A stretch of 28,701 nucleotides of DNA, taken from the IMG/VR virus record IMGVR_UViG_3300032214_000346, positions 1-28,701 of that record. The stretch is one strand, 5' to 3'. Shown here piece by piece: positions 14,015 to 24,100 of the stretch. Within the stretch, counting starts at the first letter, position 1, and each line of letters begins with the position of its first letter. Position numbers and translations under genes: made by a program. The notes under the pieces are model-generated. The model searched no databases, was not told where the DNA came from, and saw nothing but the letters and a program-made list of their open reading frames with translations. The stretch is from a virus.

Positions 14015-17000
14015 ATGCCCAACACGCGCATCTACAACCGAGCGTTCAACGGTGGTGAGATCGCTCCCGACATGTTCGGGCGCATCGACGACGCTCGCTA
14101 CCAAGCCGGCGCGGCTGAACTGCGCAACATGATCGCGCTGCCGCACGGCCCTGCGGCTCGCCGTCCTGGGATGCAATACGTTGCCAACACGAAGAACAAC
14201 GGCGTGGCGCGGCTGATCCCGTTCTCGGCATCGGTGGACGATAGCCTGATTCTCGAAATGGGTGCAGGCTACATTCGTCTGCACGACAACGGGGCACCTG
14301 TAGCGTCTGGGCAGCTTCCGTGGCAACTCTATCGTGCCTTCCCAACCGACTCTGGCGTGTCGGCGTCTGGCCCTACGGGATACGAAGTGTTTATCTCGTG
14401 GCCGAGCAACGTCCTGACAAACGGTGAGCCGGTCACCATTCCCTACAAGGCTTTTGGTGTAACCTGGGGCGGTGGAGGTCTGACGCAACCGACGATCACG
14501 CAGTTGCCGGATGCGCGTTACGATGCCACTGGCGGTGGCGTTGGTGGGTATACCGAGCCTCTCAAGGTCGACGTCGTCTACTACGTTCGGAACAGGTCGG
14601 CGAGCGGGTTCAACATCTCGCTAACTCCAGACGGTCCGCTTGTGCAACTAGTCAATCCAGTTGCTGGCGTCACTTGGTCGAATGCCTACATGGCGCGCGT
14701 CTACCGGCCAGGAGACATCGCGACATACTTGGGCTTTGTCTACTACTGCAAGGTCGAACACGCTGCTCTAGTTAGCCCGTTTGGCGACACTGTTCGGTGG
14801 TCTGTGATACCAGGGACTGTCTACGAGATCCCAACTCCATACGGTGTTGGGGACGTGTTCGACATCCACTACACGCAAAGCAACGACGTCCTGACGCTCG
14901 TGCACCCTTTGCACCCTGTGCAGGAGCTGCGGCGATACGCGTCTACCCGTTGGGAACTGAAAGCCGTTTCCTTTTCTGCCGTGGTAAGCGCACCTAGCGT
15001 GGTCGTGGCGACGCCTACTTATGGCGAAGCTGTAGAGATCAATGCGACGTTCACTGGAACAAAGGCAGCAACCACGACAGTTGCGCACAACTTCCTTGCT
15101 GGAGATCCCGTCTACATCTCAGGGATCTCGACTCAGCTAGCTGACGGGTTCTATACCGTCTACAAGGTCGACTCAGCACAGCCAACTTACCTGCACCTCA
15201 CCGCATACGCTGGCGGCCCAGAGGTGTTTGCTACGGTTGCCGCATCTTCGCTAACCGGAAAGGTCCAATACTCAGACCAGCTTACGGATTTGGACACGGT
15301 CTACGCCGTGACGTCTACGTCCGCTGATGGGGTGGAGTCCGAGATCGGGAGCAAGATCACGGTCAAAAACATTCTTGCCATTGCTGGAGCATCAAACAAG
15401 CTCATCTGGAAAGGAGTTAGCGGTGCTCTTCGATACACGGTCTACAAGCAACAGAACGGTCTGCTTGGATATCTTGCGTTGGTGGAGGCGTCTTCTGCAC
15501 AGCAGAACGTAGTAGCACAGTTCAACTCTCCAACGCCAGGGAACGGCATCACCATCATCAAGACCGATCATGGTCTAGAGACGGGCACGGCAATCACGGT
15601 GTCGCCTTTGGCTGGGCAGGACAACCCATCTGTGTTCCCGACTACCGTGAACACTAGTGCCATTTACTACGTCAAGGTTCTGGCTACGAACACGTTCACG
15701 TTTAGCGCAACACCTGGAGGGGCTGACATCCTTGACACCGTCAACCCAGCGAGCCCTTTGCCGATTACCTATTCGGTGGCGTATTCGGTGGTCGACGACA
15801 ACATCGCTCCAGACTTAGGTCAGACCCCTCCTCTTCGCGATGCTACCGACCTGAATGCTGCCGATGGGTATCCAGCATCCGTTGCATACTTCGAGCAGCG
15901 TCGCTGCTTCTCTGGGAGCAACTCGGAGCCGCAGACGATCTACATGACGCGCAGCGGAACGGAGTCGGACTTGTCCTACACGTTTCCGAGCCAGGACACG
16001 GATCGAATCAAGTTCCGCGTTGCCGCACGAGAGCGAAACCGTGTGCGACATCTGTTGCCGCTTGGCAACCTTGTGATGTTGACGAACACCAGCGAATGGC
16101 GCGTCACTTCGGTAAACACGGACGTGATGACTCCGACGTCGATCAGCGTCCGGCCCCAGAGCTACATCGGGGCGAACAACGTCCAGCCGGCGATCATCAA
16201 CGCGACGGTGCTGTTCTGCGCAGAGCGAGGCGGGCACGTTCGCGAGCTCGGATACGACGGCAACATACAAGGCTTTCGCACTGGCGACATGAGCCTAAGA
16301 GCTACGCACTTGTTCGATCAATACGAGTTGGTCGACCTGTCCTACAGCAAGGCTCCCTACCCAGTTGCATGGTTCGTCAGCACGTCTGGCAAGTTGCTTG
16401 GGATGACTTACGTCCCCGAGGAGCAAGTAGGGTCGTGGCATCAGCACGACACAAGCGGAACGTTTGAGTCTGTGTGCGCCATCCCAGAAGGCGAAGAAGA
16501 CCGCGTCTACGTCGTAGTCAAGCGCACGGTCAACGGGAGCACGCGCAGGTTTGTCGAGCGCATGGCAAAAATGGAGTTCACGGCTCTAGAAGACTGCCAG
16601 TTCCTTGATGCGTTCTGGGCCTTCGACGGGCGCAACACCACCGCGACGACCATGACCGTCACGCCGACTGGAAGCTGGGCAAGTGGCGCGTCCAAGACGG
16701 TGACGGCTAGCACCTCGACGTTCGTTGCCGGTGATGTTGGCAGCGAGATCCGATGGACGATCAACGGCGTAAACTACGGAGTGCTCATCACAGCCTTCGC
16801 GAGCGGGACATCGGTGACTGGGACGCTCCTAGCGGCATGGCCGGCAGCGTTGCAGAACACGCCTCGTGCCGACTGGTCGTGGGCCAGGAGCTCGTTCACG
16901 GTCGCGCATCTTCCCAGCACAGCTGTCCAGGTCTTCGGTGACGGGCGAGTGCAGGCTGGAGCAACCGCTTCTGCCGGCGGCGTCGTCACCATAGCCGAGC

Positions 17001-17332
17001 GACTGGTGCGTGGATGCATCGGCCTTGGCTACACGAGCAAGCTGGTCACGCTGCCCGTGATGATGCAGATCGACGGCTTCGGCCAGGGACGGACGAAGAA
17101 CGTCTGCAACACCTGGGTCAAGCTCTACCGAAGTGCCGGCGTGCGCATCGGCCCGAGCGATACGGAGTCGCACGTCCTCGACCAACACAACAAGACTGAC
17201 CTGCGCACCGAAGAGGTGCAGATGCTTGTGTCACCAACGTGGCAACGCACTGGTCAGATCTACGTCACGCAGCAGACAGCCCTACCGCTCACGGTTCTGG
17301 GCATGACCATCGAAACCAGCATCGGAGGCTAA
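14015..17332 (+). CDS. Tail tubular protein B with extra adhesin-like modules
   Basis: This 1,105-residue protein is the tail nozzle (T7 gp12 type). ATG 14015 is chosen over GTG 13994 because it opens with the family start MPNTRIYNRAFNGGEIAP; GPAARRPGMQYV at 45-56 is also typical. It is longer than ordinary family members because of inserts. Residues 225-275 (RPGDIATYLGFVYYCKVEHA, then W and YEIP) resemble a carbohydrate-binding CBM5/12-like pattern. Residues 350-410 and 510-575 are HGL/HNF-x-x-G-D-type modules followed by YYV or FYTV strands, as in E1-FCCH-like phage domains. Residues 423-495 form a fibronectin-like module (GVESEIGS, then RYTVYKQQNGLLGYLALVE). Residues 876-945 are the usual TTPB beta insert (SWASGASKTVTASTSTFVAG). 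No strong ribosome binding site is present. Confidence 0.93.
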   Translation: MPNTRIYNRAFNGGEIAPDMFGRIDDARYQAGAAELRNMIALPHGPAARRPGMQYVANTKNNGVARLIPFSASVDDSLILEMGAGYIRLHDNGAPVASGQLPWQLYRAFPTDSGVSASGPTGYEVFISWPSNVLTNGEPVTIPYKAFGVTWGGGGLTQPTITQLPDARYDATGGGVGGYTEPLKVDVVYYVRNRSASGFNISLTPDGPLVQLVNPVAGVTWSNAYMARVYRPGDIATYLGFVYYCKVEHAALVSPFGDTVRWSVIPGTVYEIPTPYGVGDVFDIHYTQSNDVLTLVHPLHPVQELRRYASTRWELKAVSFSAVVSAPSVVVATPTYGEAVEINATFTGTKAATTTVAHNFLAGDPVYISGISTQLADGFYTVYKVDSAQPTYLHLTAYAGGPEVFATVAASSLTGKVQYSDQLTDLDTVYAVTSTSADGVESEIGSKITVKNILAIAGASNKLIWKGVSGALRYTVYKQQNGLLGYLALVEASSAQQNVVAQFNSPTPGNGITIIKTDHGLETGTAITVSPLAGQDNPSVFPTTVNTSAIYYVKVLATNTFTFSATPGGADILDTVNPASPLPITYSVAYSVVDDNIAPDLGQTPPLRDATDLNAADGYPASVAYFEQRRCFSGSNSEPQTIYMTRSGTESDLSYTFPSQDTDRIKFRVAARERNRVRHLLPLGNLVMLTNTSEWRVTSVNTDVMTPTSISVRPQSYIGANNVQPAIINATVLFCAERGGHVRELGYDGNIQGFRTGDMSLRATHLFDQYELVDLSYSKAPYPVAWFVSTSGKLLGMTYVPEEQVGSWHQHDTSGTFESVCAIPEGEEDRVYVVVKRTVNGSTRRFVERMAKMEFTALEDCQFLDAFWAFDGRNTTATTMTVTPTGSWASGASKTVTASTSTFVAGDVGSEIRWTINGVNYGVLITAFASGTSVTGTLLAAWPAALQNTPRADWSWARSSFTVAHLPSTAVQVFGDGRVQAGATASAGGVVTIAERLVRGCIGLGYTSKLVTLPVMMQIDGFGQGRTKNVCNTWVKLYRSAGVRIGPSDTESHVLDQHNKTDLRTEEVQMLVSPTWQRTGQIYVTQQTALPLTVLGMTIETSIGG

Positions 17333-17333
17333 G

Positions 17334-17969
17334 ATGAGCAGTGCCGACAACGCATCAATGGCAGTCCAAGGTCTTGGTGCAGTGCATCAAGCCGTAGGTG
17401 CATACTACCAAGCCAAGTCGCAACGACTGTCCTTGCGCGGGCAAGCATCGGCTTTGCAATACCAGCAGCGCATGTCGCAGCTGAATCAGCGCATCGTAGC
17501 TAGGGAAGCAATCGCTACTTTTCAAGAAGCGCAGAAGATGATCGGGCGCGCAGCCATGCAGCATGGCGCAGCGCAATCGCAAGCTCGCGCTGCGTTTGCT
17601 GCGCGTGGTGGACAAGCCGGAGTTGGCAGTTCTGCCGAAGTGCTTGCCAGCATGCGATACGCACAAGAAGCCGACGCAATGGCGATGAATGCTCAAGCCG
17701 TCCGGCAGCGTGAAGCGATGATGACTCAGCGAGTCGATATCGCAAATCAAGGCATGATGGCAGGAGTGCAAGCCAGTGCAGTGCTTTCTGGAGCGCGATC
17801 AATCCTTCCTGGAAGCGCGATGATCGGATCGTTGTTGGGATCAACCGGGAACATGCTGGCGCAGTGGGCCTATTCGCAAAGGTTTGAAAACCAACAGCAG
17901 CAAGGCATGGCCCCGCTTGGGAACACACGTCGTGGCGGGCCGATCATCTCCACCGGAGGGCAAGCCTGA
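17334..17969 (+). CDS. Internal virion protein, gp14-like
   Basis: This 211-residue protein is called from context and pattern: after the nozzle gene, rich in Ala, Gln, Met and Arg, almost wholly helical, with the characteristic RAAFAARGGQAGVGSSAEVL segment (about residues 84-103) and NAQAVRQREAMMTQR after it. Near the C-terminus, residues about 150-178 (AVLSGARSILPGSAMIGSLLG and following) are hydrophobic and glycine-rich and could enter a membrane. In T7, gp14 is ejected and forms a channel in the outer membrane for DNA entry. GGAGG at 17324 precedes the ATG by five bases. The stop overlaps the next start (TGATG). Confidence 0.85.
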   Translation: MSSADNASMAVQGLGAVHQAVGAYYQAKSQRLSLRGQASALQYQQRMSQLNQRIVAREAIATFQEAQKMIGRAAMQHGAAQSQARAAFAARGGQAGVGSSAEVLASMRYAQEADAMAMNAQAVRQREAMMTQRVDIANQGMMAGVQASAVLSGARSILPGSAMIGSLLGSTGNMLAQWAYSQRFENQQQQGMAPLGNTRRGGPIISTGGQA

Positions 17970-20900
17970 TGCCTCGCGTTCCTAACTTCACGTCGCAGGA
18001 CATGGGCGGTGCCAACCTGTTCCAGGCACCGACGGTTTCGCAAGTTCCAAACTACGCTCCAGAACAGATCATGCAATACGGCCAGGGCCTTGAAACCCTT
18101 GGTGCCGGCATGCAGCGCATGAACCAGGAGCTTCAGCGGCAGCAGATGCAGCTGCAAGACTTCAACGACGAGGCTGCGTCGAAGTCGCTCGAAGACGAGG
18201 CGTGGCAGTTTGCTCGGCAACTAAGCCAGAACAAGGACTCTGGCTACTTGTGGACGGCAGGGTCGGCAGCCGTCGACCGCTACCAACCGACGCTCGACTC
18301 GTTCGACAAGAAGCTGCAAGAGATCGCGCAGAAGGCCAAGAACCCGATGCAGCAGAAGCTGCTCGCGCCTGCGTTGCAGAAGATGCGCGACCACTTCTCC
18401 GGCGAATGGGAAAAGCACGCCGGCAGGGAGATGCGTCAGAACGCGAAGCTGCAAGCGACGGCGCGTCTGGAACGCTATTCCGACATGGCAGCACAGAACT
18501 GGGATGGATGGGAAAACGAAGGCAACCCGACATACGGACCGAACAACTACCGGGACTTCCGTAACGCCATGCGTTCTGAAGTCCGCTCTTTGGCTAGCCT
18601 AGACGGGATCACGGAAGACTCACCTGCGTTCGCGCAAATGCTGACCGAGCGCATGCAGTCCATGCACAAAAGCACCATTGCCAATATGGTGCAAGGTGGC
18701 GACCCAGCGCAGGCGCAACGCTACGCAAGCAAGTTCCTCGATGTTGGCGAGATCGACAGCAAGGCATACCACGCAGCGCGCCCGCAGATCCGAGCAGCCG
18801 ACGATAAGGCAGAAGCCACGGCCTACGGCATGTCCCTGTGGGAGAATCGGCAGGGGCGTTCTGGCAACCAGCTGATGCAGATGCTTCCTGGTTTGGTTGC
18901 CAACAACCAGCTGCGCATCGACCTCGTCGACGAAGTCCGCAAGACCATCAAGGAGCAGCAGGACACCGACGATGCGGTCAAGAAGGAGCAGCTAGCTGCC
19001 GACATTGACTCTGCTCGGATGTGGTTTCGGGAACAGCGGAATGCTGGGACGAACCCAGATATCTCTGCTCTTCGCCAGCAGAACCCCGATCTAGCCCTGC
19101 GGCTTGAAGCCAACGGCGGCTTTGCAGAGATGGAAAAGCTGGAGGCCGACGCCAAGCGTCCTGGCGGGTCGCACAGCCCGCAGGCTGTTGCAGCCCTGGA
19201 ACGCATGCGTGACGATGGAAAGCTCGCCGACCTAGATCCAGCTGAGTTCTATGTGTCCTACTACAGACTGTTGACGGAAGACCAGCTGAACCGCTGGATG
19301 AAGGACATCCGCGACGCGAAAGAAGCGCGCGGCAAGAGCGACTACAAGCCTGCGCTGTCCGAGCAGGAAGACGCATGGATGCGTTTCCTCAAGAAGCGGC
19401 CGGACGACAGGGCTAAGTGGGAAGCTGGCAAGGCGGCAGGAGACAGCTCTCGCGACAAACAGGCGAAGCAAGACTTTGCAAAGCTGACGTTCAACCGCGA
19501 CCAGTTCTTTCAGATTGTCGACAAGCGTGTCCGCGAACGCGATAGCGCGCGTGCTCAGTCGGGCAATCCTGCCATGGATCGCGAAGAGCGCGACGCGATG
19601 GTCGACAACATCATCGAAGACTTCGAGATGAAGACAGTCGATGCGAAGACGCTTGCTTCGATGGAAGAGCTCGACACGTTCTTCCAGCTGCCGGAAAACG
19701 AGAGGCTTGAGCAACTCCAGAACTTCTCGGTCACGGTTGAAGAGAACGGCGCAGAGATCGACGTCAAGCTAGTCGAGCTTCCTCCCGTCGAGGTGCAGGC
19801 AGAGCTGTCCAAGATGCTCGGCTATCAGGACTACACGTCGGCCAAGGACATCGCTCAACAGTGGATCAAGATGGGGCGTCCGAAGTCGCTTGCCGACATG
19901 GAGCGTATCGCGCAAGAGCGCAAGCGCAGCATGGAACGCACCGAGCAAGAAAGCATTCGCAGCGCAACGTCCACCGTCGCACTTCCTCCGATGGGTGTCC
20001 CGATGACGGATGCGATTCAAGTGATGGAGCGCATCAACGAACTAACTCCGTTTACGGAGTCCGTCGAAAAGCAAGGCACGCAACTGACAGCGCAGGGCTA
20101 TTGGAACAAGAAGCAAGAGCTTGAGACCATTCGAGGGAAATACAAGCAGATGCTGGATGATGCGCTGCCTGGGTTGCAGCCGGCGGATAAAGAGCTCTAC
20201 CAAGCTCACGTCGCCATGACTGAGAGGCAAGAGGTCGCAACAAACTCCGTGATGGAGCAAGCCCGCCGTCTGCAAGAACAAGCACTGCAAGCAGTGTTAG
20301 CAGCGAACAACATGTTCGCGCAGTCGCCGGACGACCAATATCTTGCTGACCACCAGCGCAAAGTGGTCGAACGGCAACGGCAAGACAAAGCCATGGAGTT
20401 GCTGGCGTTTGCCACCAAAGCATCGAACCAGCGCAAGGACATGCTGTCCATGCTCGAAGCTAACGCTGGAGAGCACTACGAAGAAGTGATGCTGGCTACG
20501 CGCAGTGCGTTCCAGCAAAAGCCGCCGAGCATGGAGCAGCCAGCACTCGACCCAAATCAAAACGCCAACGATCCAGAATGGCGGAAGATGCGTGGTCAGC
20601 AGATGCGCTCTGGCCGCTTGCACGCGTTGCGCACCAGCAACAAGCGAGAAGCAGCAGTCGACGCTCGCATTCAATACGACAGGTTGCTGCAAGCCTCGAA
20701 GGCTACGAACAACATCGCTTACGAATATTACGGACGAGACCGCTACGAGAAGGACGACTTCACTGACGCAGAGCGGTTCCACAACCTGTCGTTGCTCAAG
20801 CAAGCCGACGCCATGCTGGCGAAAGCCAAGCAGCTGGACAAGCAATACGGCAGCTACTGGACCGCTTCGGATACGGCTGCCGGAGCATCTGAAGCTCTGC

Positions 20901-21100
20901 GCGAATACGAGCGTCAGGTCAAGGCGGCCGACTTCAACCGCAAGCTGATGGGCGAGCTTTACCCGCACGAGAAGCAGGGCAACCTCACGCCTGGAGAGAC
21001 CGTGCACCAACTGATGGGCCTGCGTCAGTCGGACATCCACAAGAAGAAAGCCGAAGAGCTCAAGGCGAAATACGGCCCCTTCTGGAACACTAAGGACTGA
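17969..21100 (+). CDS. Internal virion protein, gp15-like ejection protein
   Basis: This 1,043-residue protein has the size, position and composition of the T7 gp15 group, which lines the inner core of the capsid and is ejected to help build the DNA-translocation tube across the periplasm. It opens with the usual MPRVPNFTSQDMGGANLFQA and is strongly helical, dominated by Gln, Glu, Lys, Arg and Ala, with several coiled-coil stretches (for example residues about 40-80 and 340-460). No membrane segment, signal peptide or enzymatic motif is visible. GGAGGG at 17955 lies eight bases before the start. The annotation rests on context more than on sequence-specific motifs. Confidence 0.85.
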   Translation: MPRVPNFTSQDMGGANLFQAPTVSQVPNYAPEQIMQYGQGLETLGAGMQRMNQELQRQQMQLQDFNDEAASKSLEDEAWQFARQLSQNKDSGYLWTAGSAAVDRYQPTLDSFDKKLQEIAQKAKNPMQQKLLAPALQKMRDHFSGEWEKHAGREMRQNAKLQATARLERYSDMAAQNWDGWENEGNPTYGPNNYRDFRNAMRSEVRSLASLDGITEDSPAFAQMLTERMQSMHKSTIANMVQGGDPAQAQRYASKFLDVGEIDSKAYHAARPQIRAADDKAEATAYGMSLWENRQGRSGNQLMQMLPGLVANNQLRIDLVDEVRKTIKEQQDTDDAVKKEQLAADIDSARMWFREQRNAGTNPDISALRQQNPDLALRLEANGGFAEMEKLEADAKRPGGSHSPQAVAALERMRDDGKLADLDPAEFYVSYYRLLTEDQLNRWMKDIRDAKEARGKSDYKPALSEQEDAWMRFLKKRPDDRAKWEAGKAAGDSSRDKQAKQDFAKLTFNRDQFFQIVDKRVRERDSARAQSGNPAMDREERDAMVDNIIEDFEMKTVDAKTLASMEELDTFFQLPENERLEQLQNFSVTVEENGAEIDVKLVELPPVEVQAELSKMLGYQDYTSAKDIAQQWIKMGRPKSLADMERIAQERKRSMERTEQESIRSATSTVALPPMGVPMTDAIQVMERINELTPFTESVEKQGTQLTAQGYWNKKQELETIRGKYKQMLDDALPGLQPADKELYQAHVAMTERQEVATNSVMEQARRLQEQALQAVLAANNMFAQSPDDQYLADHQRKVVERQRQDKAMELLAFATKASNQRKDMLSMLEANAGEHYEEVMLATRSAFQQKPPSMEQPALDPNQNANDPEWRKMRGQQMRSGRLHALRTSNKREAAVDARIQYDRLLQASKATNNIAYEYYGRDRYEKDDFTDAERFHNLSLLKQADAMLAKAKQLDKQYGSYWTASDTAAGASEALREYERQVKAADFNRKLMGELYPHEKQGNLTPGETVHQLMGLRQSDIHKKKAEELKAKYGPFWNTKD

Positions 21101-21105
21101 GCAAC

Positions 21106-24100
21106 ATGGACGAACTGAACCCGCAGGATCCTCCCGTTCCGCAGACGCCCGTGATCGGTCCGCAGCCGTCCGCGCTGCCGGCCGTCACGTTGCCGATGGA
21201 TACGCCAGAGCCGATCCGCCGCATGACGGCAGACGAGGCTCGCGCGAGCGCGATGCAGCGGTTGCAGGAGCAAGGGTTCGACGTCCCCATGTTCGACGAC
21301 CACAGGCTCAACGCTCTGTGGAACGCGACGTCGAAGATGGAGAAGCAATACCAAGACGCCGAGTTCCGGCGACGTCCAAAGCTGGACGCGCAGTCGCAGA
21401 TGGCACTCGACGTGATGCAGCAATACGAGGATGCCAAGACTGCGGAGCAGGCTCGGCAGTCCTGGTTGCAAAGCCTTGATACCGACCCAGACGAAGCCGC
21501 GCGTTCAGAGCAGATCGCCAAGGAGCTCGGAGTTTCTGCCGACCAAGTGCGGACGGATCCGCAGGTCTACCAGAGGCGTGCGCAGGAAAAGGTCGCCAGC
21601 ATGCAGCGGCTCTACGAGCAGGCCCCGGTGCTTGCTCGTTTCTTGTCCGACCTACCCAAGGCCAAGCTGATGTCGGACGTCACCGACAAGCTGTGGTGGT
21701 ATGAGCGGTGGTCTGCCGGCTGGTCTCGCATGGCGGTCCAAGACGAGATCGCAGAGATCCGCTCGGAGCAGTTGGCGCAAAGCTGGAGCGGCGTGACGCT
21801 CGACGACGAGCGCGAATCCAAGGTCCGAGAGCTCCAGGCCAAGCTCGAAAAGATGCCGCAGGTCGCCGGCATGTGGTCAGGTGGCGCGGAGATCACGCGC
21901 CAGTTCTACGACCAGATGTTCTGGCCTGCGCTCACAGCGGTCGGCACCGGTCTCGCTGCCTCCGTTGTGACGACTCCGGCAGGCGGCGTTGCCACAGCAG
22001 CTGCCGTGTTCTTCGGCGGCAACTCTTTGCAGGGTTACCGGCAGATCCAAGGCAACAGCTTTCAGAACCTGCTCGACGTCGGCTACGACCCTCAGGCGGC
22101 AGCCGATGCGGCTCGCGGCGTCGCTCTCGTGGCAGCGATTCCTGAAGCCCTTGGGTTGGGCAAGTTCATTTCCCCTGTTGTCGGCCGCGCTGCGCTCAAG
22201 ACCTTTGGCCCGAAGTGGCTGACGCGTCTGGGCGGAAGCTCTTACACGAAGAAGCTCACGTCGCTCACGGCAGGAGAGATCGCCAAGCGTGCGGCCAGCT
22301 ACGGCGTGAAGACGGCCCTGTTCGAGACGGGCCAGGAAGAAGTCGAAGAGAACATCCAGATGCTGGCCGAAATCGTCTCAAAGGCGATGAGCAAGCCGGA
22401 ATACCAGGAAGCCATCGCCAAGGGCGAGGAAGCCTTGGGCTCGTATTGGGAGCGCACGTTCCAGGTGGCTGCCTACACGTTGCAAGGCATGGTCATCCCG
22501 ACCGCCGGCATGGCAGCGTTCGGTTCCATGGGCGATATCCATCGCGCCAGGAAAGCCGTCAAGAACGGTCGCAAGATCGAGACGCTGAACCACGTCAGCA
22601 AGCAGATCGATCCGCTAGCGGCTCGCGATCCGCAGCTTGCGCAAGAGGTGGCACAGGCTGTTGCGGATAGCACCGAGCAAGGCGAGATCCTGATCGAAGC
22701 TGGATCGCTGCGTCAGCACATCGCGTCGATGGAGAAGAAGGCGCACGAGGAAGGCAAGGGTGTGCAGCCGTTGTCTGCCTACGAGGCTTTCCGCCAGAAG
22801 TTCCCCAAGCTGGCCGAGCAACTGGACAACGCGCAGGACGACCGCGCCGACATCGTCATCCCGATTGGCGAATACGTCGCCGGCCTTGGCAAGACCGAGT
22901 TCGCGGAGGTTCTGAAGCAGGATCTTCGCATCGCCACCAAGGACAACCCGAACCCTCTGTCGCTCAAGGAAGCCCTCGACGCGTTCAACACAGCCGAGAA
23001 GATGCGACTCAGGGCCGAGGAAGCGGAGGCCGAGGAAGAAGCGGAAGATGGCGGCGCGGGCGGCGGCGAAAAGAAGATCGATTCCGTGGTTCGCGTGCGT
23101 CAGGCCGTGACCAACATGCTGCGCAAGACCGGCCGCTACACGTCGGCACAGGTCAACATGCAGGCGGAACTGTGGGTGCGCGCGGTCGTGTTCCGCGCCG
23201 CCCGCCGCAAGATGGACGCATGGGAGTTCTTCTCGAAGGAGAACCCGATGGTCCTTACCGAGGAGCAGCTGGCCCGTCAGGCAGGAACGCCACCGGTCCG
23301 CCCGCAGGTTCCTGGAATGTCCCCGAAGGCGACTGCGCCTCGGTCCTCAGTGACTCCTCCTGGCCCTGCCCCTCTCGCGCCTGGAGCCGCAGCCAAGGGG
23401 ACTCCGTTGGTCACCATGCCAACGGCTGCTCCAGCGGCACCGGTCGCGCCAGTTACTCCCGCGCCCACACAGGCACCGCAGGTCGACCCGTCGATCCTTA
23501 CGGGGGCGACGCCAGAGCAGCAGCAGGAGTCGACGGACAGGGTGGAAGAAGAGGTTTCCATTCTGGAAACAGCTGCCGGCCAGACCCCTGCCGAAGAGAT
23601 CCCTGCCGGGACTCCGGTTCCTAGCGCGACCTTGCCGTCCGAGCAGATGCAGCAGGCGAAGGCCGAGATGGCGCAGGTCAAGGCAGACCTTGCCATCAGC
23701 CGCACCAAGCTGACGACCATGCACGCTGACGGGAAGTCGCAGACCGCTGAGTTCAAGGCAGAGGCCGAGAACTATCGCCGGCTCGTGTCGCGCATGGAGA
23801 AGGCCGAGCGCGCGGAGATCGACGTGGTGACGCAGCTGGCATCAATGCCCGACGCGGACATGACCGAGGCTGTGTTCAACGAGATGGCGCAGGCCGAGAT
23901 CGACGCCAACGCGCTGGAACAGCAAGCGCAAGACGAGACGTTGTCCGAGCAAGAGCGTGCCGCCGCTGCGCAAGGGGCAGCGCAGCTTCGTGCCTACCTG
24001 AATGACGCAGCCAAGTGGCTCGACGTCAAGGAAGTCGAGGTCATCGCCAACAGCGAAAGCCAGTTGGAAGGCTTGCTAGAGAAGCGAGCCAACCTGCGCG

